Source of the DNA: Clostridium_AD sp050717515
Lineage (GTDB): Bacteria; Bacillota; Clostridia; Clostridiales; Clostridiaceae
Length of the DNA: 64,000 nucleotides
NCBI RefSeq assembly: GCF_050717515.1
Contig: NZ_JBOITL010000026.1
Coordinates: forward strand, 62,001 to 126,000
Reading direction: 5' to 3'
Part shown: positions 35,383-43,040 of the stretch, in pieces
Layout: each line of letters opens with the position of its first letter
Numbering within the stretch: the first letter of the stretch is position 1
Program-made: the position numbers and the translations under genes
Notes under the pieces: generated by a model
Databases searched by the model: none
Told to the model about the DNA's origin: nothing
The model's input: the letters and a program-made list of their open reading frames with translations, nothing else

Positions 35383-36906
35383 ATGGAATATTTAATTGGA
35401 CTAGATATTGGAACAAGTAGCACTAAAGCAATTGCCTTTGATTTATTGGGAAATGTAATTTCAAAGTGCAATATAGGATATCCTATATTAAATCCTAAAT
35501 CTTCTTGGAGTGAGCAAGATCCAGGCGAGATGTTTGAGGCAGTTGTTAATTCTATAAAAAGTGTAGCAAGTGAAAATGATAAAAGAGGAAATAAGCTTCT
35601 TGGCGTGAGTTTCAGTTCTGCTATGCACGGTATAATGGCTGTAAATGAAAATGGAGATAAATTAACAGATTGTATTATTTGGGCAGATAGTAGAAGTGTG
35701 GAATATTCAGAGAGGATAAAAAATAGCAAAATAGGTCATGAGATTTATATGAGAACGGGCACACCAATACATCCAATGTCCCCACTATGCAAGCTTGCAT
35801 GGATGAAGGATAATATGGACCTAATATTCAAAAAAACATATAAATTTATTTCAATTAAAGAATATGTTTTCTTTAAACTGTTTGGGAAATACGTTGTGGA
35901 TTATTCAATTGCATCTGCTACAGGCTTGTTTGATATTTATGATCTTCAATGGAATAAAAATTCATTACAAGTTGCAGGAATAAGTGAGGACAAACTATCT
36001 ACACCAGTATCCCCAACCCAGGTTTTTAAAGGCATGGATAAAAAATATGCAGATTTAATGGGAATTGACCTAGAAACTCCCTTTATAATTGGAGGAAGCG
36101 ATGGTTGCCTTGCAAACCTTGGCGCTAATGCTATAAAACCTGGAGATGCTGCAGTTACAATTGGAACTAGTGGAGCTATAAGAATAATAGCAGATAAACC
36201 AAAAAATGATGAGAGTGAAAGGATTTTTAGTTATATTCTTACAGAAGATCATTTTGTTCTTGGAGGACCTGTTAATAATGGGGGAATAATTTTTAGATGG
36301 TTCAGGGATAATTTTTCGCAGTTAGAACTTACGCGAGCTGAGACTTTAGGTATTGATACTTATGAATTATTGACAAAGGAAGCCTCAAAGGTACCCGCAG
36401 GATCAAATGGTTTGATATTTTTGCCGTATCTACTTGGAGAGCGAGCTCCACATTGGGATGCAAACTCCAAGGGCGTTTTCTTTGGAATAAATATTACACA
36501 TAAGAGGGAACATTTCCTAAGAGCACTGTTAGAGGGAGTGATATTTGGTGTTTATAGCGTGGGAAAAGCTTTAGAGGAGACAACTGGTAATATTGATACA
36601 ATCTATGCTACTGGAGGTTTTGTTAGATCTGAGCTTTGGGTTCAAATGCTAGCCGATGTATTTAATAAAAAGGTAGTAATAGCAGAAAGCTACGAAAGTT
36701 CCTGTTTAGGGGCTGTAGTGCTGGGTATGAAGGCAATAGGACTTATAGATAACATTGAAGAAGTAGAAAAATTAGTTCCTATTTCTCAAACCTTTAAGCC
36801 AAATATAAAAAACCATGAAGTTTATATGAAAACTTTTGAAATTTACGAAAGATTGTACTTAAAATTAAAGGATGAGTTTGTAAGTATTAGTTTATTACAA
36901 AAATAA
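35383..36906 (+). CDS. gntK: Gluconokinase (FGGY family)
   Basis: A 507-residue FGGY kinase that would convert gluconate to 6-phosphogluconate. The N-terminal loop is GLDIGTSSTKAIAFD (about residues 6-20), and the substrate region SSAMHGIMAV with IIWADSRS is the pattern of gluconokinases and close xylulokinase relatives. C-terminal ATP sites include GTSGAIRI and ATGGFVRSELW. The ATG at 35383 follows GAGGGGGAAG; the longer frame overlaps operator copy 4. Assignment to gluconate rests on the GntP permease and 6-phosphogluconate dehydrogenase that follow. Confidence 0.92.
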   Translation: MEYLIGLDIGTSSTKAIAFDLLGNVISKCNIGYPILNPKSSWSEQDPGEMFEAVVNSIKSVASENDKRGNKLLGVSFSSAMHGIMAVNENGDKLTDCIIWADSRSVEYSERIKNSKIGHEIYMRTGTPIHPMSPLCKLAWMKDNMDLIFKKTYKFISIKEYVFFKLFGKYVVDYSIASATGLFDIYDLQWNKNSLQVAGISEDKLSTPVSPTQVFKGMDKKYADLMGIDLETPFIIGGSDGCLANLGANAIKPGDAAVTIGTSGAIRIIADKPKNDESERIFSYILTEDHFVLGGPVNNGGIIFRWFRDNFSQLELTRAETLGIDTYELLTKEASKVPAGSNGLIFLPYLLGERAPHWDANSKGVFFGINITHKREHFLRALLEGVIFGVYSVGKALEETTGNIDTIYATGGFVRSELWVQMLADVFNKKVVIAESYESSCLGAVVLGMKAIGLIDNIEEVEKLVPISQTFKPNIKNHEVYMKTFEIYERLYLKLKDEFVSISLLQK

Positions 36907-36921
36907 AGGGGTGATTTTATT

Positions 36922-38241
36922 ATGCCATTATTAATTGTTGCTTTAGGAGTTGTGCTATTATTAGTTCTTATGATAGCTTTTAAATTAAATGGTTTCTTGT
37001 CATTAATTATCGTGGCACTATCAGTTGGTATTCTGGAAGGTATGCCATTGCCTACTGTTGTAGCTTCTATTACAAAAGGCGTTGGTGGTACATTAGGTAC
37101 ACTTGCATTGGTACTTGGGTTTGGTGCTATGCTTGGTAAGCTCATGGCAGATAGCGGTGGGGCACAAAGAATAGCTCTTACGTTAATTGATAAGTTTGGA
37201 AAAAAGAGGATACAATTAGCAGTTGTAATAACAGGTTTCATAGTTGGTATGGCACTATTTTATGAAATAGGATTTGTACTTTTAATACCACTAGTATTTA
37301 CAATAGCAGCAGCAGCCGATATTCCGCTTCTATATATAGGGGTTCCAATGGCAGCAGCACTTTCAGCCACTCATGGATTCTTACCACCACATCCAGGTCC
37401 TACAGCTATAGCTGCTATTTATAAAGCAGATTTAGGTAAGACATTACTTTATGGTATTGTAGTTGCAATACCTGCAGTAATTCTTGCGGGGCCTGTACTC
37501 ACAAAGTTCTTAAAGCATATGGAGCACGATATACCAAAAGATTTATTTAACCCTAAGATATTTACGGATAAAGAAATGCCTGGTTTTGGAATAAGTGTGT
37601 TTACGGCTTTAGTGCCAGTAATACTTATGGCAGTAAGAGCTATTGCTACTATTGTATTACCAAAAACTTCTCCCATATTAAATTATACTACTTTCTTAGG
37701 AGATCCAGTAATAGCATTACTTCTAGCTGTACTTTTAGCTATATTCACTTTTGGGCTAAACAGGGGCAAAAAGATGCCTGAAGTTATGAAAACTGTAACT
37801 GAGTCTATAGCAGCAATAGCTATGATACTATTAATAATAGGTGGAGGCGGAGCCTTCAAACAGGTTTTAGTAGATAGCGGAGTTGCAGATTATGTTGCAC
37901 TAATTATGAAAGGATCAAGCATGTCACCATTAGTACTTGCATGGCTAATTGCAGCAATACTTAGAGTAGCATTAGGATCTGCAACAGTGGCGGGCCTTAC
38001 AGCAGCAGGTATTGTAGGACCATTAATTGTAGCGACAGGTGCTAGTCCAGAACTTATGGTACTCGCAACAGGTGCAGGAAGCTTAATATTCTCACATGTT
38101 AATGATCCTGGTTTTTGGATGTTTAAAGAATATTTCAATCTATCAATACCAGAAACGTTAAAATCCTGGACAGTACTCGAAACTATAATTTCTGTGGTTG
38201 GGTTGGTTATGGTTCTATTACTAAATATGATTGTACATTAA
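36922..38241 (+). CDS. gntP: GntP family gluconate permease
   Basis: A 439-residue integral membrane symporter with about 12 hydrophobic segments. Family features include GFGAMLGKLMADSGGAQRIA near residue 75-95, the ALFYEIGFVLLIPL and ATHGFLPPHPGPTAIA regions, and the late SHVNDPGFWMFKEYFNLS. It imports gluconate or a related sugar acid with protons. It starts 15 bases after the kinase gene behind AAAGGGGTG. A hairpin separates it from gnd. Confidence 0.94.
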   Translation: MPLLIVALGVVLLLVLMIAFKLNGFLSLIIVALSVGILEGMPLPTVVASITKGVGGTLGTLALVLGFGAMLGKLMADSGGAQRIALTLIDKFGKKRIQLAVVITGFIVGMALFYEIGFVLLIPLVFTIAAAADIPLLYIGVPMAAALSATHGFLPPHPGPTAIAAIYKADLGKTLLYGIVVAIPAVILAGPVLTKFLKHMEHDIPKDLFNPKIFTDKEMPGFGISVFTALVPVILMAVRAIATIVLPKTSPILNYTTFLGDPVIALLLAVLLAIFTFGLNRGKKMPEVMKTVTESIAAIAMILLIIGGGGAFKQVLVDSGVADYVALIMKGSSMSPLVLAWLIAAILRVALGSATVAGLTAAGIVGPLIVATGASPELMVLATGAGSLIFSHVNDPGFWMFKEYFNLSIPETLKSWTVLETIISVVGLVMVLLLNMIVH

Positions 38242-38247
38242 AATTTC

Positions 38248-38286
38248 ATACAGGCGAAGCTTTGCTTCTCCTGTATAAGATTTTTT
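38248..38286 (+). terminator. Hairpin between gntP and gnd
   Basis: ATACAGG-GAAGC pairs with GCTTC-CCTGTAT around a TTT loop, then AAGATTTTTT. It can act as a partial terminator, lowering gnd expression relative to the first genes, or as a 3' end for the upstream message. Confidence 0.7.
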
Positions 38287-38305
38287 AAAAGGAGGAATTT
38301 GTATT

Positions 38306-39721
38306 ATGGATAAACAACAATTTGGAGTTATAGGCATTGGTGTAATGGGTAAAAATCTTGCGATAAACGTTGAAAGCAGAGGAATATCTGTTTCGGTTTA
38401 TGATAGAGACAAGATTGCCATAGCAGAGCTATTATTAGGGACAAAAGAAAAAAATATTGAGGGAGCATATACTATAGAAGAGTTTGTAAATTCTCTTGAA
38501 ACTCCAAGAAAAATACTTATTATGATTAAGGCAGGAAAATCTGTTGATGATGTTATAGAGGAATTAGTACCATATATCTCAAAGGGTGACATATTAATTG
38601 ATGGCGGTAATTCATTTTTTATGGATACGATACGTAGAAGCAAAAAGCTCCAGGAACTGGGCTTTAAATTCATAGGTACAGGTGTTTCTGGAGGGGAAGA
38701 GGGAGCTTTAAAAGGTCCCGCACTTATGCCTGGTGGGGATATTGAGGCTTATAAAATAACAGAACCAATTTTTACAGCCATAGCTGCAAAAGTAGATGGA
38801 GAACCTTGTTGTACTTATATTGGCGGAAACGGAGCGGGACATTACGTAAAGATGGTTCATAATGGTATTGAGTATGCAGACATGCAACTTATTTGTGAAG
38901 CTTATACACTTTTAAAGGGAGCTTTAGGGCTATCCAATGATAAGATTCATGAGGTTTTTGCAGAGTGGAATAGTGGTGAGCTTGATAGCTATCTAATGGA
39001 AATAACCAGTGAAATATTTGCACAAGTGGATAAGGGCACTGGAGAGTATATGGTTGATATTATTTTAGATAGCGCAGGCCAAAAGGGAACAGGGAAATGG
39101 ACTAGTCAAAGTGCGCTGGATTTGGCAGTACCAATACCTACCATAACGGAGTCTGTTTTCGCTCGTTGTATTTCTGCCATAAAAGATGAAAGAGTTCTGG
39201 CAAGTGATGTTTTAAAAGGACCAGAGGTGAAATTTGAAGGGGATATAAACAAGTTTATAGAATCTATAAGAAGAGCCCTTTATACAAGCAAAATATGTGC
39301 ATATGCCCAGGGATTTGCTCTTATGAAAGCTGCAGCCGTGGAATATAATTGGGAACTTGAATATGGAAAGATCGCTAAAATATTCAGAGGTGGCTGTATT
39401 ATTCGCGCTCAATTTCTTAACAAGATTAGCGTTGCATATGAAAATGATGCTAATATTAAAAATCTGATGTTAGATTCATATTTCAAAGATATTCTTAATA
39501 ACTATCAAAAGGACTTACGCCTGGTAGTATCTACAGCTATAAATTTAGGCATTCCAGTACCTGGATTTTCAAGTGCACTAACCTATTATGACAGTTATAG
39601 AAGTGCAAAGCTTCCAGCTAACCTACTACAGGCACAGAGAGATTATTTTGGTGCTCATACTTTTGAAAGAACGGATAAAGAAGGGGTCTTCCATCACGAA
39701 TGGGTAACTGAAATTAAATAA
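38306..39721 (+). CDS. gnd: 6-phosphogluconate dehydrogenase, decarboxylating
   Basis: Oxidises 6-phosphogluconate to ribulose 5-phosphate and CO2 with NADP. The 471-residue length is that of the long, dimeric form. The Rossmann motif GVIGIGVMGKNLA lies at about residues 7-19, the GGNSFF and GVSGGEEGA parts contact substrate, and GAGHYVKMVHNGIEY (about 181-195) holds the catalytic Lys and Asn. The C-terminal HTFERTD is typical. It completes the gluconate route here. A short degraded copy of codons around 369-385 is found at 42841-42892. Confidence 0.96.
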   Translation: MDKQQFGVIGIGVMGKNLAINVESRGISVSVYDRDKIAIAELLLGTKEKNIEGAYTIEEFVNSLETPRKILIMIKAGKSVDDVIEELVPYISKGDILIDGGNSFFMDTIRRSKKLQELGFKFIGTGVSGGEEGALKGPALMPGGDIEAYKITEPIFTAIAAKVDGEPCCTYIGGNGAGHYVKMVHNGIEYADMQLICEAYTLLKGALGLSNDKIHEVFAEWNSGELDSYLMEITSEIFAQVDKGTGEYMVDIILDSAGQKGTGKWTSQSALDLAVPIPTITESVFARCISAIKDERVLASDVLKGPEVKFEGDINKFIESIRRALYTSKICAYAQGFALMKAAAVEYNWELEYGKIAKIFRGGCIIRAQFLNKISVAYENDANIKNLMLDSYFKDILNNYQKDLRLVVSTAINLGIPVPGFSSALTYYDSYRSAKLPANLLQAQRDYFGAHTFERTDKEGVFHHEWVTEIK

Positions 39722-39736
39722 AAATAGGCAATATTA

Positions 39737-39773
39737 AAACCTGCAGTTTATATCTGAACTGCAGGTTTGTTTT
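39737..39773 (+). terminator. Terminator of the gluconate operon
   Basis: AAACCTGCAGTT and AACTGCAGGTTT form a 12-bp perfect stem, followed by GTTTTAT. Confidence 0.88.
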
Positions 39774-39861
39774 ATAATAGGATATTTATTTAAAGGTTTA
39801 AAGTCTATTATTACAATAAACTATTTTACAAGGGTTTTGAAAGGTTTATAAATTAAAAACG

Positions 39862-39893
39862 CCATTGACCTTTATAATAGTCAATGGTATACT
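39862..39893 (+). promoter_or_regulatory. Promoter overlapped by a palindrome, before the DUF6323-like gene
   Basis: TTGACC (39865-39870), 17 bases, TATACT (39888-39893). CCATTGAC (39862-39869) and GTCAATGG (39880-39887) are an exact inverted repeat that covers the -35 box and touches the -10 box, so it may be an operator. The next gene starts about 120 bases downstream; the leader between is AT-rich without visible features. Confidence 0.6.
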
Positions 39894-40018
39894 AAAAGTT
39901 AGCATACTTATAAAAAATAACATTTACTTAATCATACTCTTAACTATATCATACTACAACGAAATCTATTTGTCAATAGTTTTAAAAAATAATTAAAATA
40001 ATTGAAAGGAAGTAAAAA

Positions 40019-40546
40019 ATGAAAAATAAATTTATGCTGATTCCAACTGGAATGATTAACAAACTGGCAATTACAGAAATCATAAATTGTAATGAAACAA
40101 CATCCCGTTATGGGCTGGTGCTTTCTGGGCTAGAGGCAAAAGAGCTTGTTGCAACCCGAGCAGAATCATTAAGTAGCAATGGACGTATTGAATTCTCAGG
40201 CGGGATTATAAATAAACTCATTATGGAGTTTTGTGACTCCCCTTTTATTTCTCAATTTAACTATGCTACCACTTTAAATGAGTTGATAGAAACCTTCTAT
40301 TATTTTAAAAATGAGACACTTGATGAAATTAGTGATGATGACCTTGTTTTATTGATGAAGAAGTATTTTGATGGAAATTGTAAGGGCTCCATTGAACTAT
40401 TACAAAACCGAGAGTTAGAAACTTTGGCACACAATATAAGGTATGGAATTAATTATTATGAAGATGTATATGAAGATGAGTATGAATATGAAAACGAATA
40501 TGAAGATATGAAAAATTATTATTCTGAGGAGGATTATGATGAATAG
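40019..40546 (+). CDS. Uncharacterised protein with acidic Tyr-rich tail (DUF6323-like)
   Basis: A 175-residue soluble protein. The N-terminal 135 residues look like a folded domain (MLIPTGMINKLAITEIINC near the start, RYGLVLSGLEAKELVATR after). The last 30 residues are a run of Tyr, Glu and Asp (YEDVYEDEYEYENEYED) encoded by repeated TATGAAGA-like units. I believe this is the family named DUF6323, usually next to DUF6179; that is memory and was not checked. The next gene overlaps its end, so the pair is translationally coupled. Function unknown. Confidence 0.6.
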   Translation: MKNKFMLIPTGMINKLAITEIINCNETTSRYGLVLSGLEAKELVATRAESLSSNGRIEFSGGIINKLIMEFCDSPFISQFNYATTLNELIETFYYFKNETLDEISDDDLVLLMKKYFDGNCKGSIELLQNRELETLAHNIRYGINYYEDVYEDEYEYENEYEDMKNYYSEEDYDE

Positions 40547-41906
40547 TATTGAAAAACAAAATTTAATTAAAAAAGAAAAGCTTAATCAAGAATGCTATTT
40601 ACAGTCGATTTTGCAGGAAGCCTATAGCCTTAAGCTATTAACTGACTCTGAACTTGAGAATATCCAAATGCAGTGCATAAAGCTTTTAGCCAAGCAGACA
40701 GAGCGTTATACAAGTGGAGATAGCAGTTCCGTAAAGGCAGAAACCGCTGAGAGTATTTTGCAATCAATCTTTTATAGTATTGGAATTTATCTAAAAAGTT
40801 TTCAAGATACAGACAGGAGTTTAGAGGTACTTAAACAAGAACCTTTAATTGAATTCTTCCAGCATGGAAAGAGATTAATAGAAGCATCATTAAGTAGTAC
40901 TAAAGAAATGCTTTATGAAATACAAAATAATATCATCATCACAGATAATATTGCTTATAACGATACAATAAAGAAGGGAATAGAAATTTTCTTCTCCACC
41001 TATGATGTTGAATTTGCGGCTCAGGATACCCCGGCATCCATTGATTATCCTTTAAGTAACGATAAAATGGAGCTGGTAGGTATAGAGTACATGAATAGTT
41101 ATTTAGAAAAACTGTCTTTTGAAAATGAATTTTGTAAAAACTTTACAGATCACGACATTCATTGTTTGTTACTGGGGTATGATGAACACTATAAAGACTT
41201 ACTTATAAACATTTTCGGACTTGTGTTAACAAACTTAGCAGGTTCACTATTAGCAGATAAAAATACTCTTAAGCTTAATATTGAACCATCAGACAGAGTA
41301 TATTTGCAACAAAAATTAGCGAATGTCTCAAAAGAAAATTTGGACACAATGCTACAGAGCCTTTCAATACAACTCTGCAAAGAGTTTAATATTTCAGAGA
41401 GAATACTACAAAAATACGTCGCAGATACTTTAATGGATTTATCAGAGCGATTAAAAAATGCTTTAGAGAATAACCAATTGGAAAAAATTTTTATTAGCTT
41501 AAAAGGAAATTACACACAGCCAAGCCTTCAATTTGAAGATGGTGTGAAGATGAATGATGAATTATTCAGAAGTATTGCCAGTGAAATTAGAGTATGTAGA
41601 TTTGTGAGGGATAAAATAACAATAATTAAAAGAGAAGTTCATAGCATTATTGATTTGATTGACATTTTAGAGGGTGATTGTATATTTGATGATGAATTAT
41701 ATGGGGTATTTCAATCATTTGGAGATATGGAACTTGCGCTGCTTTTAAAGGATGTACTATCATATATGATAGGTTCCAACTATCTCTTTGTAGAAGACGA
41801 AAAGGAATGGCATAAAAAATTTAATTGCTTTTTAAAAGAAATTGATTTAACTAGAAGTGAAAATATTAGAGAGTTATCTGAAAATATCAACTTAAATTTA
41901 AATTAA
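40539..41906 (+). CDS. Uncharacterised protein (DUF6179-like)
   Basis: A 455-residue, mostly helical soluble protein without signal peptide or membrane segments. The start is in the GAGGAGG-ATTATGATG context; ATG 40539 is better spaced than ATG 40536, and both lie within the end of the upstream gene. Segments such as DHDIHCLLLGYDEHYKDLLINI suggest a conserved middle region, but I see no catalytic motif. I believe the family is DUF6179 (from memory). The tight overlap with the acidic-tail protein suggests a complex of the two. Function unknown. Confidence 0.6.
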   Translation: MNSIEKQNLIKKEKLNQECYLQSILQEAYSLKLLTDSELENIQMQCIKLLAKQTERYTSGDSSSVKAETAESILQSIFYSIGIYLKSFQDTDRSLEVLKQEPLIEFFQHGKRLIEASLSSTKEMLYEIQNNIIITDNIAYNDTIKKGIEIFFSTYDVEFAAQDTPASIDYPLSNDKMELVGIEYMNSYLEKLSFENEFCKNFTDHDIHCLLLGYDEHYKDLLINIFGLVLTNLAGSLLADKNTLKLNIEPSDRVYLQQKLANVSKENLDTMLQSLSIQLCKEFNISERILQKYVADTLMDLSERLKNALENNQLEKIFISLKGNYTQPSLQFEDGVKMNDELFRSIASEIRVCRFVRDKITIIKREVHSIIDLIDILEGDCIFDDELYGVFQSFGDMELALLLKDVLSYMIGSNYLFVEDEKEWHKKFNCFLKEIDLTRSENIRELSENINLNLN

Positions 41907-41961
41907 AATGCAAATAACTAAGTGCAAAGAATAAAAGCTGTGGAATATAATTTCAAGGGGT

Positions 41962-41989
41962 TTGAATAATAGTGTGTAGATGCTATAAT
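41962..41989 (+). promoter_or_regulatory. Promoter of the mntA-hepT pair
   Basis: TTGAAT (41962-41967), 16 bases, TATAAT (41984-41989), about 60 bases before the start codon. Confidence 0.55.
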
Positions 41990-42048
41990 TTAACTAAGAA
42001 AATTATAAATAGAATAGAGGACGGTAATATATTATTGGGAGGATTTAA

Positions 42049-42342
42049 ATGAGTATCGATTTAAGTGAAAAGTTAATTCAGAACATACAGAAAATAGGAG
42101 CAAAATATCCAATAGAGAAAATTATCCTTTTTGGTTCAAGAGCTAGGGGAACTAGCAGAAGAAATAGTGATATTGACCTTGCAATATTTACATTAACTGA
42201 GTTTGAAAATCAAGGTAGGTTTTCAAGTGATATTGATGATCTTGAAACACTTCTTAAAATAGATATTGTATTTATTAATGAAAAAACTGATTTGGAACTA
42301 ATGGAGAACATCAAAAAGGACGGTGCAGTAATATATGAATAA
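42049..42342 (+). CDS. mntA: MntA-type nucleotidyltransferase (antitoxin of a MNT-HEPN pair)
   Basis: A 97-residue minimal nucleotidyltransferase of the DNA polymerase beta superfamily. The motif G-S-x10-D-x-D is exact (from FGSRARG to SDIDLAI, about residues 31-47), with a third acidic residue in KIDIVFI. In type VII toxin-antitoxin pairs such proteins silence the HEPN partner by adding AMP to a Tyr. The ATG has a GGGAGG site. The HEPN gene overlaps its 3' end by eight bases. Confidence 0.85.
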   Translation: MSIDLSEKLIQNIQKIGAKYPIEKIILFGSRARGTSRRNSDIDLAIFTLTEFENQGRFSSDIDDLETLLKIDIVFINEKTDLELMENIKKDGAVIYE

Positions 42343-42727
42343 TTTTAGACGAAAATATGAAAATTTTAAAAATGCTCTTAATAGATTAAAAGAAGGAATT
42401 TTAAAGTTGGATGAAGAAAATGATTTATTAAGAGATGGATTAATACAACGGTTTGAATTCACATTTGAACTTGCATGGAAAACACTAAAGGCTTATTTTG
42501 AAGATGAAGGGCTTATAGGACTTAATTCTCCTAAATCAGTATTAAGAGAAGCTTATTCAGCAGGAATTATAAGCGATGATGAGTTATGGCTTAAAATGTT
42601 GAATGACAGAAATTCAACTTCTCATATTTATAGTGAACAAGTAGCTACAGAAATATGCAACAATATTAAGGGAAAATACGTTATGGCTTTGAGTGAGTTA
42701 AAAGAAAAAATTCAATCAAGATTTTGA
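42335..42727 (+). CDS. hepT: HepT-type HEPN protein (toxin of a MNT-HEPN pair)
   Basis: A 130-residue all-helical HEPN/HI0074-like protein. The RNase motif R-x4-H-x-Y is present as RNSTSHIY (about residues 88-95), the same motif in which the Tyr is modified by MntA in characterised systems. ELAWKTLKAYFEDEG and SPKSVLREAYSAG are typical of the group annotated as nucleotidyltransferase substrate-binding proteins. It overlaps mntA and ends at a strong terminator. A toxin role is inferred from motif and pairing. Confidence 0.82.
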   Translation: MNNFRRKYENFKNALNRLKEGILKLDEENDLLRDGLIQRFEFTFELAWKTLKAYFEDEGLIGLNSPKSVLREAYSAGIISDDELWLKMLNDRNSTSHIYSEQVATEICNNIKGKYVMALSELKEKIQSRF

Positions 42728-42749
42728 GAAACAATTAAAAATTTTGTCA

Positions 42750-42795
42750 GGGTAATAGGCGATGATTTAAAATCATCGCCTATTACCCTTTTTTA
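42750..42795 (+). terminator. Terminator of mntA-hepT
   Basis: GGGTAATAGGCGATGATT and AATCATCGCCTATTACCC form a near-perfect long stem, followed by TTTTTT. Confidence 0.92.
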
Positions 42796-42840
42796 GCTCA
42801 ACTGCACTATAACTGGATAACTAATGGTAACACATACATT

Positions 42841-42892
42841 CAATTCCTTAACAAGATTAGCGTTGCTTATGAAAATGATGTCAATATTAAAA
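42841..42892 (+). pseudogene. Short remnant of a gnd-like gene
   Basis: This 52-bp stretch matches the gnd gene of this window (39410-39461) at 48 of 52 bases by my count. In frame it would read QFLNKISVAYENDVNIK against QFLNKISVAYENDANIK in Gnd. Flanking DNA does not continue the match. It is a leftover of a second 6-phosphogluconate dehydrogenase gene or of a partial duplication. Confidence 0.7.
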
Positions 42893-43007
42893 TTCACAAA
42901 GACATGGCATAATAAGCTAAACTGGTTTTTTAAAGGGAGTTTAAAATGTAAGAATTCTCAATATAATGGTTTGTATGATATAATAAAATTATAAGTAGGT
43001 GGATAAT

Positions 43008-43040
43008 ATGTCGCTAGAAAAAAGTTGGAATGATGATTAA
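43008..43040 (+). CDS. Ten-codon upstream ORF overlapping the regulator start
   Basis: ATG at 43008 behind AGGTGG opens a frame MSLEKSWNDD that ends at 43040, overlapping the first codons of the LevR-type gene. The regulator has only a weak ribosome site, so reading of this ORF may drive its translation (inference). Confidence 0.35.
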   Translation: MSLEKSWNDD

